Shown here: positions 1 through 7,652 of the stretch, piece by piece | Layout: every line of letters starts with the position of its first letter | Numbering within the stretch: the first letter of the stretch is position 1 | Source: Helicobacteraceae bacterium | GTDB lineage: Bacteria > Campylobacterota > Campylobacteria > Campylobacterales > SZUA-545 | DNA: 19,504 nucleotides | Reading direction: 5' to 3' | Assembly: GCA_031275395.1 (NCBI GenBank) | Contig: JAISOU010000019.1 | Coordinates: 1-19,504 of the forward strand | Program-made: the position numbers and the translations under genes | The notes under the pieces: generated by a model | The model's input: the letters and a program-made list of their open reading frames with translations, nothing else | The model's database searches: none | What the model was told of the DNA's origin: nothing

Positions 1-2111
1 ATCCACGCGCCCCGCGAAGGGCGCGACCGAGATTTTTTTATATCTCGCCACTCGCGGGGGCGTTTCAATCCACGCGCCCCGCGAAGGGCGCGACGCTTTC
101 TAGAATTTGATTATCGCTTAAAAGAGATGGTTTCAATCCACGCGCCCCGCGAAGGGCGCGACCGGGTCAAGCGATCGATATCGATGTCGCAATTTCCGTT
201 TCAATCCACGCGCCCCGCGAAGGGCGCGACGAGCGTAGATCGGGACTATAGCGGAGGGTTAGCGTTTCAATCCACGCGCCCCGCGAAGGGCGCGACTAAT
301 GCTACGCCCCATCTTTTGGCGTAAAACCTGTTTCAATCCACGCGCCCCGCGAAGGGCGCGACTAAAAAATGGCTTGGATAGACACAGCCGCAATCAGTTT
401 CAATCCACGCGCCCCGCGAAGGGCGCGACTTATCGCCAGCGGCAACAGCATGATACCTTATATAGTTTCAATCCACGCGCCCCGCGAAGGGCGCGACAGA
501 TAATAACCCAACGGCATACGTCGTATTTGGTGTTTCAATCCACGCGCCCCGCGAAGGGCGCGACATATAATATTTTAGCCTATTTATCGCGTTTTGTGTT
601 TCAATCCACGCGCCCCGCGAAGGGCGCGACCTAATCGCTACGGCTACAATTCCGTCAAAAAGCAAGTTTCAATCCACGCGCCCCGCGAAGGGCGCGACCC
701 TCTTTCTCGCTATTAGCTTTTAGCGTATCCATGTTTCAATCCACGCGCCCCGCGAAGGGCGCGACATCACATACGCCGCTACGTCGGATATATGATAATG
801 TTTCAATCCACGCGCCCCGCGAAGGGCGCGACATCGGGATTGTTGAAAGCGTCCATTACGGCGCGTGTTTCAATCCACGCGCCCCGCGAAGGGCGCGACC
901 TAATCGCTACGGCTACAATTCCGCCAAAAAGCAAGTTTCAATCCACGCGCCCCGCGAAGGGCGCGACTTTCGCGCCATTGCTAAAGGTTAATAGACGCTA
1001 TGTTTCAATCCACGCGCCCCGCGAAGGGCGCGACTAAATGGCATAACCAAAAACCCTATGCGTCAAACGTTTCAATCCACGCGCCCCGCGAAGGGCGCGA
1101 CCGATATAAGCGGCAAATACGACGACACCGTCGATCGTTTCAATCCACGCGCCCCGCGAAGGGCGCGACGTCGATAAATCGCGCCGCAGCCTCTTGCGTC
1201 TGGTTTCAATCCACGCGCCCCGCGAAGGGCGCGACACGGATCGATCGTAAAACTTTCCACAGCCGCGTCGTTTCAATCCACGCGCCCCGCGAAGGGCGCG
1301 ACCTCTCGGCGAACGCTTTAAGCGCGTTAGCTTTTTGTTTCAATCCACGCGCCCCGCGAAGGGCGCGACATCTGTTGCGTAAATATATAAGGCGGATCGC
1401 ATAGTTTCAATCCACGCGCCCCGCGAAGGGCGCGACACAACGCATTTTATGCGGGTAGCGACGGCACAATGTTTCAATCCACGCGCCCCGCGAAGGGCGC
1501 GACTTTCTCCGATCCATGCTAGATCGGAGACCGCTTTGTTTCAATCCACGCGCCCCGCGAAGGGCGCGACTATAAAGTCCGTGATAGCCGCTACTAGCGA
1601 CGCTTAGTTTCAATCCACGCGCCCCGCGAAGGGCGCGACCGATTTTGACGACACGCCCGAAATAGCCGAGCCAGTTTCAATCCACGCGCCCCGCGAAGGG
1701 CGCGACAGTTAAAAGATTACGACGTCGCCATCAAAGAGTTGTTTCAATCCACGCGCCCCGCGAAGGGCGCGACCCGTTGTTATCGGCGATAATCTCATAA
1801 CTCGGTGTGTTTCAATCCACGCGCCCCGCGAAGGGCGCGACCTAACGGAGGCGAGCGCCGAAGCTATAGCCTTCTTGTTTCAATCCACGCGCCCCGCGAA
1901 GGGCGCGACTAAAAGCGCTTATATTTTTACGCTCGCCCGCGCAAGTTTCAATCCACGCGCCCCGCGAAGGGCGCGACGCGCATTTTTTATAATTTGTCAA
2001 GGGTTTTTTGTGTTTCAATCCACGCGCCCCGCGAAGGGCGCGACACGCGAGCGGCGCGGCTATAACCATAAACGTTACGTTTCAATCCACGCGCCCCGCG
2101 AAGGGCGCGAC
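1..2111 (-). CRISPR. Type I-C CRISPR array, 32 repeats and 31 spacers, truncated by the window start
   Basis: The repeat is 33 nt. On the plus strand it begins GTTTCAATCC and ends GGGCGCGAC. Its core is a perfect 7-bp inverted repeat, CGCGCCC / GGGCGCG, with loop CGCGAA. Every copy I read is identical. The first (1-27) lacks its first six bases because the window starts inside it. Others begin at 62, 130, 198, 264, 330, 397, 465 and so on; the last is 2079-2111. Spacers are 33-36 nt. Read on the minus strand, the repeat starts GTCGC and ends GTGGATTGAAAC, the known crRNA orientation of I-C repeats. The array is therefore transcribed in the same direction as the cas genes, and the spacer at 2045-2078 is the newest. 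Spacers 631-665 and 900-934 differ by one base. Several spacers read through as open frames, as expected of phage or plasmid coding DNA. The leader-distal end lies outside the window. Confidence 0.99.
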
Positions 2112-2360
2112 TGCAGAGATTTTAGCGCTCTGTTGATAAATGTTTGCTGTAGCAAAAACGCGAACCTACAAGGAAGACAAGATGTTTGATCGGCAAAATA
2201 CGCTAAACATTGAAGAAACACAGATAAAAGCGTATCCGCGATCTTGGCGAGCTTTTATGCGCGATTTAGGTTCGCGGAAACGATTGTCGGCTTATACTAA
2301 TTACGTTTGGCTTAAGATCGGTTTAGCCGGTTCCTAGCCTGTCAAAGCTAGGATAAGTCT
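2112..2360 (-). promoter_or_regulatory. Probable CRISPR leader region
   Basis: This stretch abuts the newest repeat on the cas2 side, where a leader should lie given the minus-strand orientation. No clear promoter hexamers stand out. Visible structures are a perfect 10-bp inverted repeat (CGCGAACCTA at 2159-2168, TAGGTTCGCG at 2267-2276), a 14-nt near-palindrome (TTTGCT at 2143-2148, AGCAAA at 2151-2156), and CAGAG/CTCTG flanking the segment next to the repeat. A 6-bp inverted repeat, CCTAGC/GCTAGG, sits at 2333-2352. True leaders are often shorter than this, so the inner boundary is a guess. A short plus-strand reading frame overlaps the region. Confidence 0.5.
2182..2337 (+). CDS. Doubtful 51-aa open reading frame in the leader region
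   Basis: An ATG at 2182 follows AAGGAAG with 5-6 nt spacing, a plausible ribosome binding site. The frame runs 51 codons to TAG at 2335-2337. The product is basic with two tryptophans, and I see no signal peptide or membrane segment. I do not recognise a family. It lies antisense to the presumed leader and immediately before a decayed transposase fragment, so it could be an IS-associated relic, a small host protein or chance. An upstream in-frame ATG at 2140 would give 65 aa but has no better binding site. Confidence 0.22.
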   Translation: MFDRQNTLNIEETQIKAYPRSWRAFMRDLGSRKRLSAYTNYVWLKIGLAGS

Positions 2361-2573
2361 ATGAAAACAAGTATTTACGCCATTCGCATATTTCGGAAGG
2401 CAAATTCTAATAATTCGGTTATTTTCAGTTGATTTAGACGCGACACAGATCGCAGAAGTAGCAAAACTAAATCGCAATAAGATCAGCGCGATCCCATCAA
2501 AGATTCGCGCTAGGATCGCTTCTTTAGCCGAAAACAAATCAGATTTCAAAGTAGGCGAGATAGAGATAGACTA
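2361..2573 (+). pseudogene. Decayed N-terminal fragment of an IS1595-family transposase
   Basis: Three segments in different frames line up with the N-terminus of IS1595-type transposases. An ATG at 2361 follows AGGATAAG. From 2369 another frame reads KYLRHSHISEGKF. From 2410 a third reads IIRLFSVDLDATQIAEV, then KLNRN, and ends GEIEID before TAA at 2571-2573. The family pattern I recall is a short KY..HSHIS start, a helix-turn-helix with DLDATQIA and LNRNTVNRY, then GEIEVDESYFG. The lesions are explained by one base lost in the A-run after ATG, about four bases lost near 2408, and a stop where the ESYFG motif should follow. The DDE catalytic domain is absent. This is a remnant, not an active element, and I saw no terminal repeats that clearly belong to it. 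Subgroup assignment is from memory. Confidence 0.78.
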
Positions 2574-2731
2574 AATAAACTATAAATCAAGATTGATACA
2601 AAGAAAGTTTTAATTCATTTTTCTTATAAGATCGCCTTGTATTATCAATCAATAATAATCGAAAGCGATTTTCTTGATAATATAAACTTTCTGCGGATAC
2701 AAAGCGCAATAGATTTAAAGTTGCGTAAATT
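2574..2731. repeat. AT-rich intergenic stretch with nested inverted repeats
   Basis: This is non-coding and strongly AT-rich compared with its flanks. It contains GATTGATA (2591-2598) paired with TATCAATC (2643-2650), AGAAAGTTT (2602-2610) paired with AAACTTTCT (2684-2692), and a small hairpin AATCG/CGATT at 2657-2670. GATACAAAG occurs twice, at 2595-2603 and 2696-2704. It lies just after the cas2 stop. It may be the 3' end of the cas transcript, the array promoter, or the scar of a mobile element next to the transposase relic. No good U-run follows any of the stems on the minus strand. Confidence 0.45.
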
Positions 2732-3022
2732 CTAAATAATCATCGGCGCGTCAATATCGTAAGATGGGTTTGCGCCAATATGTTCGACTTTCTTTTTGTA
2801 GTTAGCGCCTAAATAATAGTAACGCAAACTATCCGTTTTACGATCTATAATCGCCTCAAGCGTATTCTTAAGTTTTACCCAACGGGCGGGATCGATAACG
2901 CATTCAAAAACGGAAAATTGCACGCGTTGCCCATAATTGGCGCACTCTTTTGCGACTCTACGAAGTCGCCTAGCTCCGCCCTCCGTCGAAACCGCTACGT
3001 CATATGTAATCAAAACCATCAT
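2732..3022 (-). CDS. cas2: Cas2, spacer-integration subunit
   Basis: Cas2 dimers bridge two Cas1 dimers in the integrase that inserts new spacers at the leader end. The 96-aa product begins MMVLITYDV, with the conserved Asp8 after the first beta strand. It carries the RRLRRVAK and GQRVQFSVFEC segments typical of I-C Cas2, and length is normal for the family. I chose the tandem ATG at 3022, two nucleotides after the cas1 stop and preceded by GGAA, because it gives the usual MMVL start. A TTG at 3034 would extend it by four residues into the cas1 end. It is last in the operon and nearest the array. Confidence 0.97.
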   Translation of the reverse strand: MMVLITYDVAVSTEGGARRLRRVAKECANYGQRVQFSVFECVIDPARWVKLKNTLEAIIDRKTDSLRYYYLGANYKKKVEHIGANPSYDIDAPMII

Positions 3023-3024
3023 AG

Positions 3025-4056
3025 TTATTTCCAAAAAAACGGCGGATAAGCGTCTAAATCGCCTCTAATATATCGCGCCAAAAGATTGGATTGGAGAAAG
3101 AATAACTGCCCGATTTTGACTTTTTCTTCAATGTATGGATGATAGATTTCTTCCTGTTTGCGATTTTGATACTCTACCAGTATTGTTTTACGCGCGTCGT
3201 CGCTCATTGTAACCGCTCCGCTCGCGCTTTTTGTAAAGTCTTTTTTATTGACTTGGCGTCTATTGATTAACGATAAAACAAGTCGATCGGCGATTACGGG
3301 TCTAAACTCTTCAATCATATCTAACGCCAACGAATGTCTGCCGGAACGATCGCGGTGCAAAAAGCCTACTTGCGGATCAAGTCCCACGGTTTCTAACGCC
3401 GATCGAACGTCGTGCGTAAGAATCGTATAAATAAAAGAGAGTAACGCGTTTATATTGTCAAGAGGCGGACGACGATTGCGATCGGTAAATATAAAATCTT
3501 CTTTTTGATCAAGAATCAAATGATTAAAAACGTTAAAATATTCGTATGCGCCCTCTCCTTCGTATCCGCGAGCCTCCTCTACATTTTCAGCGCTTGAAAC
3601 CGATCTGATAAGACGTTTAATGTTTTCGGACGCGGTTTTTAACAAATCGCTATTTATTTTAGCGCCGTGATCGCGAAGCGCTCTATGGATTACTATAAGC
3701 GAGTTTGATAGTTTTGCGCTAATTATATTTATAGACGTTAGTCGAGAGACAACCGGATCGTCCGCTTTGCGGTATTGTTCGCGGCGAAGCAAAACGTTTC
3801 CGCTAATAGCGCCGCGGACGGATGCTAAAAACTTTCCGCGCTCGCTTAAAAAAGAAATTGAAACGTCTTTACTTGCGCAAAATCCTAATAAAAACGGCGA
3901 GCATAACACATTTCCGAAACATACGATTGAACCTATCGCATTAATAGGATATTGCGCTTTTTTCTCTTTATTGACTTCGACTATTACCGTTTCGCCGTCT
4001 TTATGAAGATATGCGCCCTGAGTACTGACATATAGCGTGTTTAACAGCTTTCGCAT
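3025..4056 (-). CDS. cas1: Cas1, spacer integrase
   Basis: Cas1 is the catalytic integrase of spacer acquisition and works with Cas2 and, in I-C, Cas4. The 343-aa length is normal. The N-terminal beta domain starts LLNTLYVSTQGAYL. The catalytic helical domain contains EARGYEGEGA with the metal-binding Glu166, then GFLHRDRSGR with His234, then SLALDMIEEFRP with Asp246 and Glu249. All expected active-site positions are present (assignment from family knowledge). The start overlaps the end of cas4 by 16 nt, which indicates translational coupling. The stop lies two nucleotides before the cas2 ATG pair. Confidence 0.98.
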   Translation of the reverse strand: MRKLLNTLYVSTQGAYLHKDGETVIVEVNKEKKAQYPINAIGSIVCFGNVLCSPFLLGFCASKDVSISFLSERGKFLASVRGAISGNVLLRREQYRKADDPVVSRLTSINIISAKLSNSLIVIHRALRDHGAKINSDLLKTASENIKRLIRSVSSAENVEEARGYEGEGAYEYFNVFNHLILDQKEDFIFTDRNRRPPLDNINALLSFIYTILTHDVRSALETVGLDPQVGFLHRDRSGRHSLALDMIEEFRPVIADRLVLSLINRRQVNKKDFTKSASGAVTMSDDARKTILVEYQNRKQEEIYHPYIEEKVKIGQLFFLQSNLLARYIRGDLDAYPPFFWK

Positions 4057-4700
4057 AAGCTCGTTAGCCCCGCTTTGATTTGATTTTGCATATAGCGACG
4101 AACCGATTTTGTCGCGTATTTGGGCATACAGTAGTCAATCAGCGAACAGGCGTCGCACCTTTTTTTATCGTATGAGGCGATCGGCGTTTTTTCGCAAGCG
4201 TTGATCGCTCGGATTTGTGCGGTTATAGCAACTGTTTTTGCGCGAAGATCGTCGTCTATATCCGCGCTTACGCGGCGGCGCTCTTGGAGGTAATAAAATT
4301 CGCCTTTTTCGATCGGCAGACTGAACGTTTCTTCAAGACAAAGCGCTTGTGCGCACAACTGAACGCGATCGACATCGTTTGCCTTTTTGCGTCCGCGTTT
4401 AAATTCGACGGGATTAACGCGAATCGGCTTTTTGGTGTTTGGATCGAGCCATATTTCGACCAGATCGCACTTGCCTGTCAGCCCGAATTTAAGCGATCGC
4501 GCGGACATACCGTATTCCTCTCTAAATAAGCGGCGCGATTCATGGCGCTCTCTATGTACCCGCTCGTGCAACGCTTCGCCTTCCGCCGTAAAACGATTCT
4601 CCGCCCATATTTGCTCTAAATGTATGAGCGCGTATTGGCGCTCGCAAAACATAGCGTGTTGCAAAGCGGAGATCATAATCATATCATCGTCGTCAAACAT
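4041..4700 (-). CDS. cas4: Cas4, PAM-selecting prespacer nuclease
   Basis: Cas4 is a RecB-like nuclease with an iron-sulfur cluster that trims prespacers and fixes PAM and orientation. The 219-aa product shows the four cluster cysteines, Cys19 (FCERQYAL) and Cys182, Cys185 and Cys191 (RCDACSLIDYC). The RecB core includes His45, Asp79 in GKCDLVE, and Glu99 and Lys101 in PVEFKRG, followed by the QLCAQALCLEE motif. No key residue is missing. It begins 38 nt after the cas7 stop and overlaps cas1. No strong binding site precedes the ATG at 4700. Internal ATGs at codons 7 and 9 are alternatives and would leave every motif intact. Confidence 0.97.
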   Translation of the reverse strand: MFDDDDMIMISALQHAMFCERQYALIHLEQIWAENRFTAEGEALHERVHRERHESRRLFREEYGMSARSLKFGLTGKCDLVEIWLDPNTKKPIRVNPVEFKRGRKKANDVDRVQLCAQALCLEETFSLPIEKGEFYYLQERRRVSADIDDDLRAKTVAITAQIRAINACEKTPIASYDKKRCDACSLIDYCMPKYATKSVRRYMQNQIKAGLTSLCESC

Positions 4701-4738
4701 TTAGACTTTTCGCCCGTCGTTACAAACCTAAGCGCTCG

Positions 4739-5662
4739 TTACGCCTCGTTTGGATACGCGATATTCAAGCCGTCGAGCGTTTCCGCGTTCAAATTCGCTA
4801 GACTTTCAACCGTGATTTCAATTTCTTCGCTTTTATTATCCGGTTTTACTTTAAGCGATCGATGAACCTGAGCGGAGGAGTACTGCCCCGTTTTAGACGC
4901 GTGTTTCCACCATATAACCTTAACAACTTCCATGCTTCCCTCCGGTCTTGCGGCTGAAACGTCGTTTGCAAAAAGCGTTAATAACGCTTTTTTTAATTTT
5001 TCGGCGTCTTCATCGGAAAATCCGGTTTTTTCGGCAAGTTGGCAACTAATGCCGCCATAGGTTACATAAACGCCGTAATTAACGCGATGCTTCATGCCCA
5101 TTGTGTCTGGCGCTTTTCTTTCGGGCGGATTATTGGTTTCAAGATTTACGCTTTTAACGATCTGTACGCTTGACGTGATCAACGGATTAACGCTAAACGC
5201 GCTCTGGATTGTTACGGGGCCTCGTATGCCTATGGAAACGGCGTCCGCTCCGCTCTCTTCGCCTTCGCTCCCGCTTTCGGATTTCTTCTTGTCTTTATCC
5301 TTCTTTTTTTCCTTAAAAGCGAATACCTGCCCAAAAGCGCGTACGTCGTACCACTCTTTGCAAGCGGCTTTGCGAACGTCTTCTGCGCTTTTAGCGCCGA
5401 CTTCTTTCACTTTTGCGTTGTTATCGAATCGATCTTTTAGCGATCGATATTGATCGACGCGGTTATCGTCGGATTGGACAAAAATGTTTTCGCCCAAGCT
5501 TTGCAAACGATTGCGCAGTTTGCGCTTTAAGCATACGTCGGATACCTCTCCGCGTCCGTCGTAATCTATTCGCGGACGATTGCCGTTAAGCGGATCGCCG
5601 TTTGGATTCGCATTTTTAACTCTAAAGACCAGCGCAAAATCAATCTTGTTCTGTAGACTCAT
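4739..5662 (-). CDS. cas7c: Cas7c (Csd2), crRNA-backbone subunit of the I-C complex
   Basis: Several Cas7 copies coat the crRNA spacer and form the backbone of Cascade/I-C. The 307-aa product carries the family signature near residues 16-24 (KNANPNGDP). It also has ACKEWYDVRAFGQVFAF and SIGIRGPVTIQ, both typical of Csd2. I chose the ATG at 5662 because GGAAAGGGAA lies just upstream and the product then starts MSLQNKIDFALVFRV as the family does. A longer frame from 5758 adds 32 residues with no family likeness. The start overlaps the cas8c end by 23 nt. Residues about 116-140 form an unusual low-complexity insertion, lysine- and aspartate-rich and then serine- and glutamate-rich. Confidence 0.97.
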   Translation of the reverse strand: MSLQNKIDFALVFRVKNANPNGDPLNGNRPRIDYDGRGEVSDVCLKRKLRNRLQSLGENIFVQSDDNRVDQYRSLKDRFDNNAKVKEVGAKSAEDVRKAACKEWYDVRAFGQVFAFKEKKKDKDKKKSESGSEGEESGADAVSIGIRGPVTIQSAFSVNPLITSSVQIVKSVNLETNNPPERKAPDTMGMKHRVNYGVYVTYGGISCQLAEKTGFSDEDAEKLKKALLTLFANDVSAARPEGSMEVVKVIWWKHASKTGQYSSAQVHRSLKVKPDNKSEEIEITVESLANLNAETLDGLNIAYPNEA

Positions 5663-6044
5663 TGTTGTTTCCCTTTCCTTGTTGTGTCGGTCGCAACGCA
5701 TAACGTTGCGCGGAATATCCGAGCAGATATCGTCCGTCCAACGGGCTATTGTTTTCATAGTCGCCGTCTTTGAATTTTACCTCTATATCGTCAATGATAT
5801 TTTGGTACCAGTTCGCTCCATTTAGCTCTTGCATATAGGGGACGATCTGAAGATAAATCGTCCTCCATACGTTAAACGGTCGTTGAGCAAACGCCGCCAT
5901 ATATCGCAAAGCGTTTGTCGGACGCTTATTTTTTTCGTCTTTCTTCTCTTTGATGGACATGGCGTGGCTTTCAATACGATCGGCAACAGCCAATAGACGC
6001 CCGTATAAGTATTCGCGATCGTCGCGATCTTCCTCAAGTTGCAC
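5640..6044 (-). CDS. cas11c: Cas11c small subunit translated from inside cas8c
   Basis: Type I-C systems are known to make the small subunit Cas11c by internal initiation near the 3' end of cas8c. Here a GTG at 6044-6042 (codon 537 of cas8c) is preceded by AAGGAGGT at 6052-6059 with 7-nt spacing. That is a near-perfect Shine-Dalgarno in the middle of a gene. The 134-aa product would start MQLEEDRDD and continue EYLYGRLLAVADRIESHA, the expected start of the helical small subunit, and ends with cas8c. Two copies normally line the belly of the complex and bind non-target DNA. The binding site and frame are seen directly; function is by analogy with characterised I-C systems. A GTG at codon 534 lies within the Shine-Dalgarno and is unlikely. 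Confidence 0.8.
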   Translation of the reverse strand: MQLEEDRDDREYLYGRLLAVADRIESHAMSIKEKKDEKNKRPTNALRYMAAFAQRPFNVWRTIYLQIVPYMQELNGANWYQNIIDDIEVKFKDGDYENNSPLDGRYLLGYSAQRYALRPTQQGKGNNNESTEQD

Positions 6045-7652
6045 CTCAAACACCTCCTTTTTGTGGTCGATATCGATATAATGTTTGCGCCAAATAGCGC
6101 AAACGGCGTTTAATATCTTATTATAAGCGCCGTTATTGTACCCGCTTTTCTCATCGCAACTCAATGGATTTGACGCGCGTCGCAACGCATTTTCTAGCAT
6201 ATCGCTCGGAATTTTCTCGCCGTTTAGAATGCACTGCAAGAGTTGTTTCCGCGCGTTTTTTTTAAGCTTGTAATAGGATCTATCGCCGCCGCCGCGCGGT
6301 TTGCCAAGCGTCGCCTCGATGATTGAGTCTATGGACGGCGCGCCGACATAATTAACAAAACGCTCTTTTTTTTCGTCCCAAAAAATTTGCGTCCACTTGC
6401 ATGCTTTATGCCATTCGATTAGCCGTTCAAGATACTCGTCCTCGTTAAATTCTCGATAAAACACCACGGACATTCTTCCGCTTGTCGCCGCGTCCGTAGC
6501 CAATACCGCGATCTTACGTTTGTATTGCTTTATGGGTTCAATCGATTTTACGCTGCCGCGAAATATAGCTTTATCTAATAAATCTGCATAATCTTTTGCG
6601 GTTTCGGCTCGCGCTTTAGTTCTTTTTTCGTTATCTGTCGGTTCGTCGTCGCCGTCATCAAGAGCGTAACCGTAAATATCTTTGCCGCTTACATATATAC
6701 GCCTACTATCGCTATACGGCTCGATTACATCCGACTTTTTGCTAACGGCAAACGCGATTATCGCTTGCGTGTCGCAAGTTATTCCCCGCTCGTCAATTAA
6801 ATAACGTAAGGCTTGATGCGCTTTTTGCGAGGCTTCGTAGCTTACCGTCGCCGCTTGTTCGGGCGTTTCAAATCGTCCGCGATAGGTAAAATTCGCGCTA
6901 TCGTTGCCCGAAATTAGTTTGGCGTTAGCGGTAATTCGATTAATGTTTTTTGGATGCGAAACGGCAATCGCCGATTTTTTCCCCGATATGTAACATAGAT
7001 CTTGTTTTTCGGATTTGTTTAGCCTAAGCGTATAATAATTAGCGTATAGTTTTTGAACGCTTTCGTCTTCGCACACGCCAGTTTCGTTTTCATTCGGTAT
7101 TTCCACCTCAAAACGTACTCTTAGTTTGCCCAATTCGCCGGTCAGTTTTTTTCTTTCCTGTTTAGCGTAACGATCCTTGTTGATCAGCAATTTGTCCTCG
7201 CCTATTATAAGCTTTTTCCCGATCAGATCCGAAATAAGCGTTTTCCTGCTTAGATAGGCGTATACGGCGCGAATTTTCGGATGTGAACAGTCGCTTTCGC
7301 TCCATGCTTTTAAGTCGGCGATGTATTTATTAAATTTCTCGCTATTATTACCGCCGTAATCCACGAAATCGCCCGCGGTATATTCAAGTTGATCGATAAG
7401 CGGATATGGAGCGATCGTTGTGCTAGAGCGAGATTCCGCTTCTATGGCACTTGGCGCGCAGGCAATTTTCAATTCGGGTCTAACGTTGATCATATTGCCG
7501 TTTTCGTTTAGAATTGCGGAGATATGCGTTTCTATACGAATATGTCCTAACGGAGATAAAACTAATGTGTCGCCGTTTGGCTTTACGTCAGCTTTCCCAG
7601 CGATATTTGAGATCGCGTCGTACGTGTCGCACAATGTTTGCAAATAGCCCAT
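5640..7652 (-). CDS. cas8c: Cas8c (Csd1), large subunit of the I-C complex
   Basis: Cas8c recognises the PAM and opens the target duplex for R-loop formation, then helps recruit Cas3. The 670-aa product is in the usual size range or slightly above it. It opens [14 protein letters not shown] and contains ISGKKSAIAVSHP near 223-234, TDAATSGRMSVVFYREF near 386-402, and KIPSDMLENALRRASNP near 480-497, segments I associate with Csd1. Large subunits have no catalytic residues to check. Its ATG shares one base with the cas5c stop (TAATG), so the two are translationally coupled. The last 134 codons are also read as Cas11c. Confidence 0.96.
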   Translation of the reverse strand: MGYLQTLCDTYDAISNIAGKADVKPNGDTLVLSPLGHIRIETHISAILNENGNMINVRPELKIACAPSAIEAESRSSTTIAPYPLIDQLEYTAGDFVDYGGNNSEKFNKYIADLKAWSESDCSHPKIRAVYAYLSRKTLISDLIGKKLIIGEDKLLINKDRYAKQERKKLTGELGKLRVRFEVEIPNENETGVCEDESVQKLYANYYTLRLNKSEKQDLCYISGKKSAIAVSHPKNINRITANAKLISGNDSANFTYRGRFETPEQAATVSYEASQKAHQALRYLIDERGITCDTQAIIAFAVSKKSDVIEPYSDSRRIYVSGKDIYGYALDDGDDEPTDNEKRTKARAETAKDYADLLDKAIFRGSVKSIEPIKQYKRKIAVLATDAATSGRMSVVFYREFNEDEYLERLIEWHKACKWTQIFWDEKKERFVNYVGAPSIDSIIEATLGKPRGGGDRSYYKLKKNARKQLLQCILNGEKIPSDMLENALRRASNPLSCDEKSGYNNGAYNKILNAVCAIWRKHYIDIDHKKEVFEVQLEEDRDDREYLYGRLLAVADRIESHAMSIKEKKDEKNKRPTNALRYMAAFAQRPFNVWRTIYLQIVPYMQELNGANWYQNIIDDIEVKFKDGDYENNSPLDGRYLLGYSAQRYALRPTQQGKGNNNESTEQD

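Noticed and set aside
28-73. GCGGGGGCGTTT occurs at the spacer-repeat junction near 55-66 and again in the sodC terminator hairpin (16611-16622)
   Set aside because: The match spans a spacer end and a repeat start and does not extend into the rest of the spacer, so it is not evidence of self-targeting.
127-2189. Many open frames within the array with recurring peptides such as FQSTRPAKGAT and VSIHAPREGRD
   Set aside because: They are translations of the 33-nt repeat in its three frames per strand. They have no independent coding signal and are a well-known false annotation of I-C type repeats.
2334-2549. A 71-codon minus-strand frame across the cas2-array gap
   Set aside because: It is antisense to the transposase relic, has no clear ribosome binding site and resembles no family.
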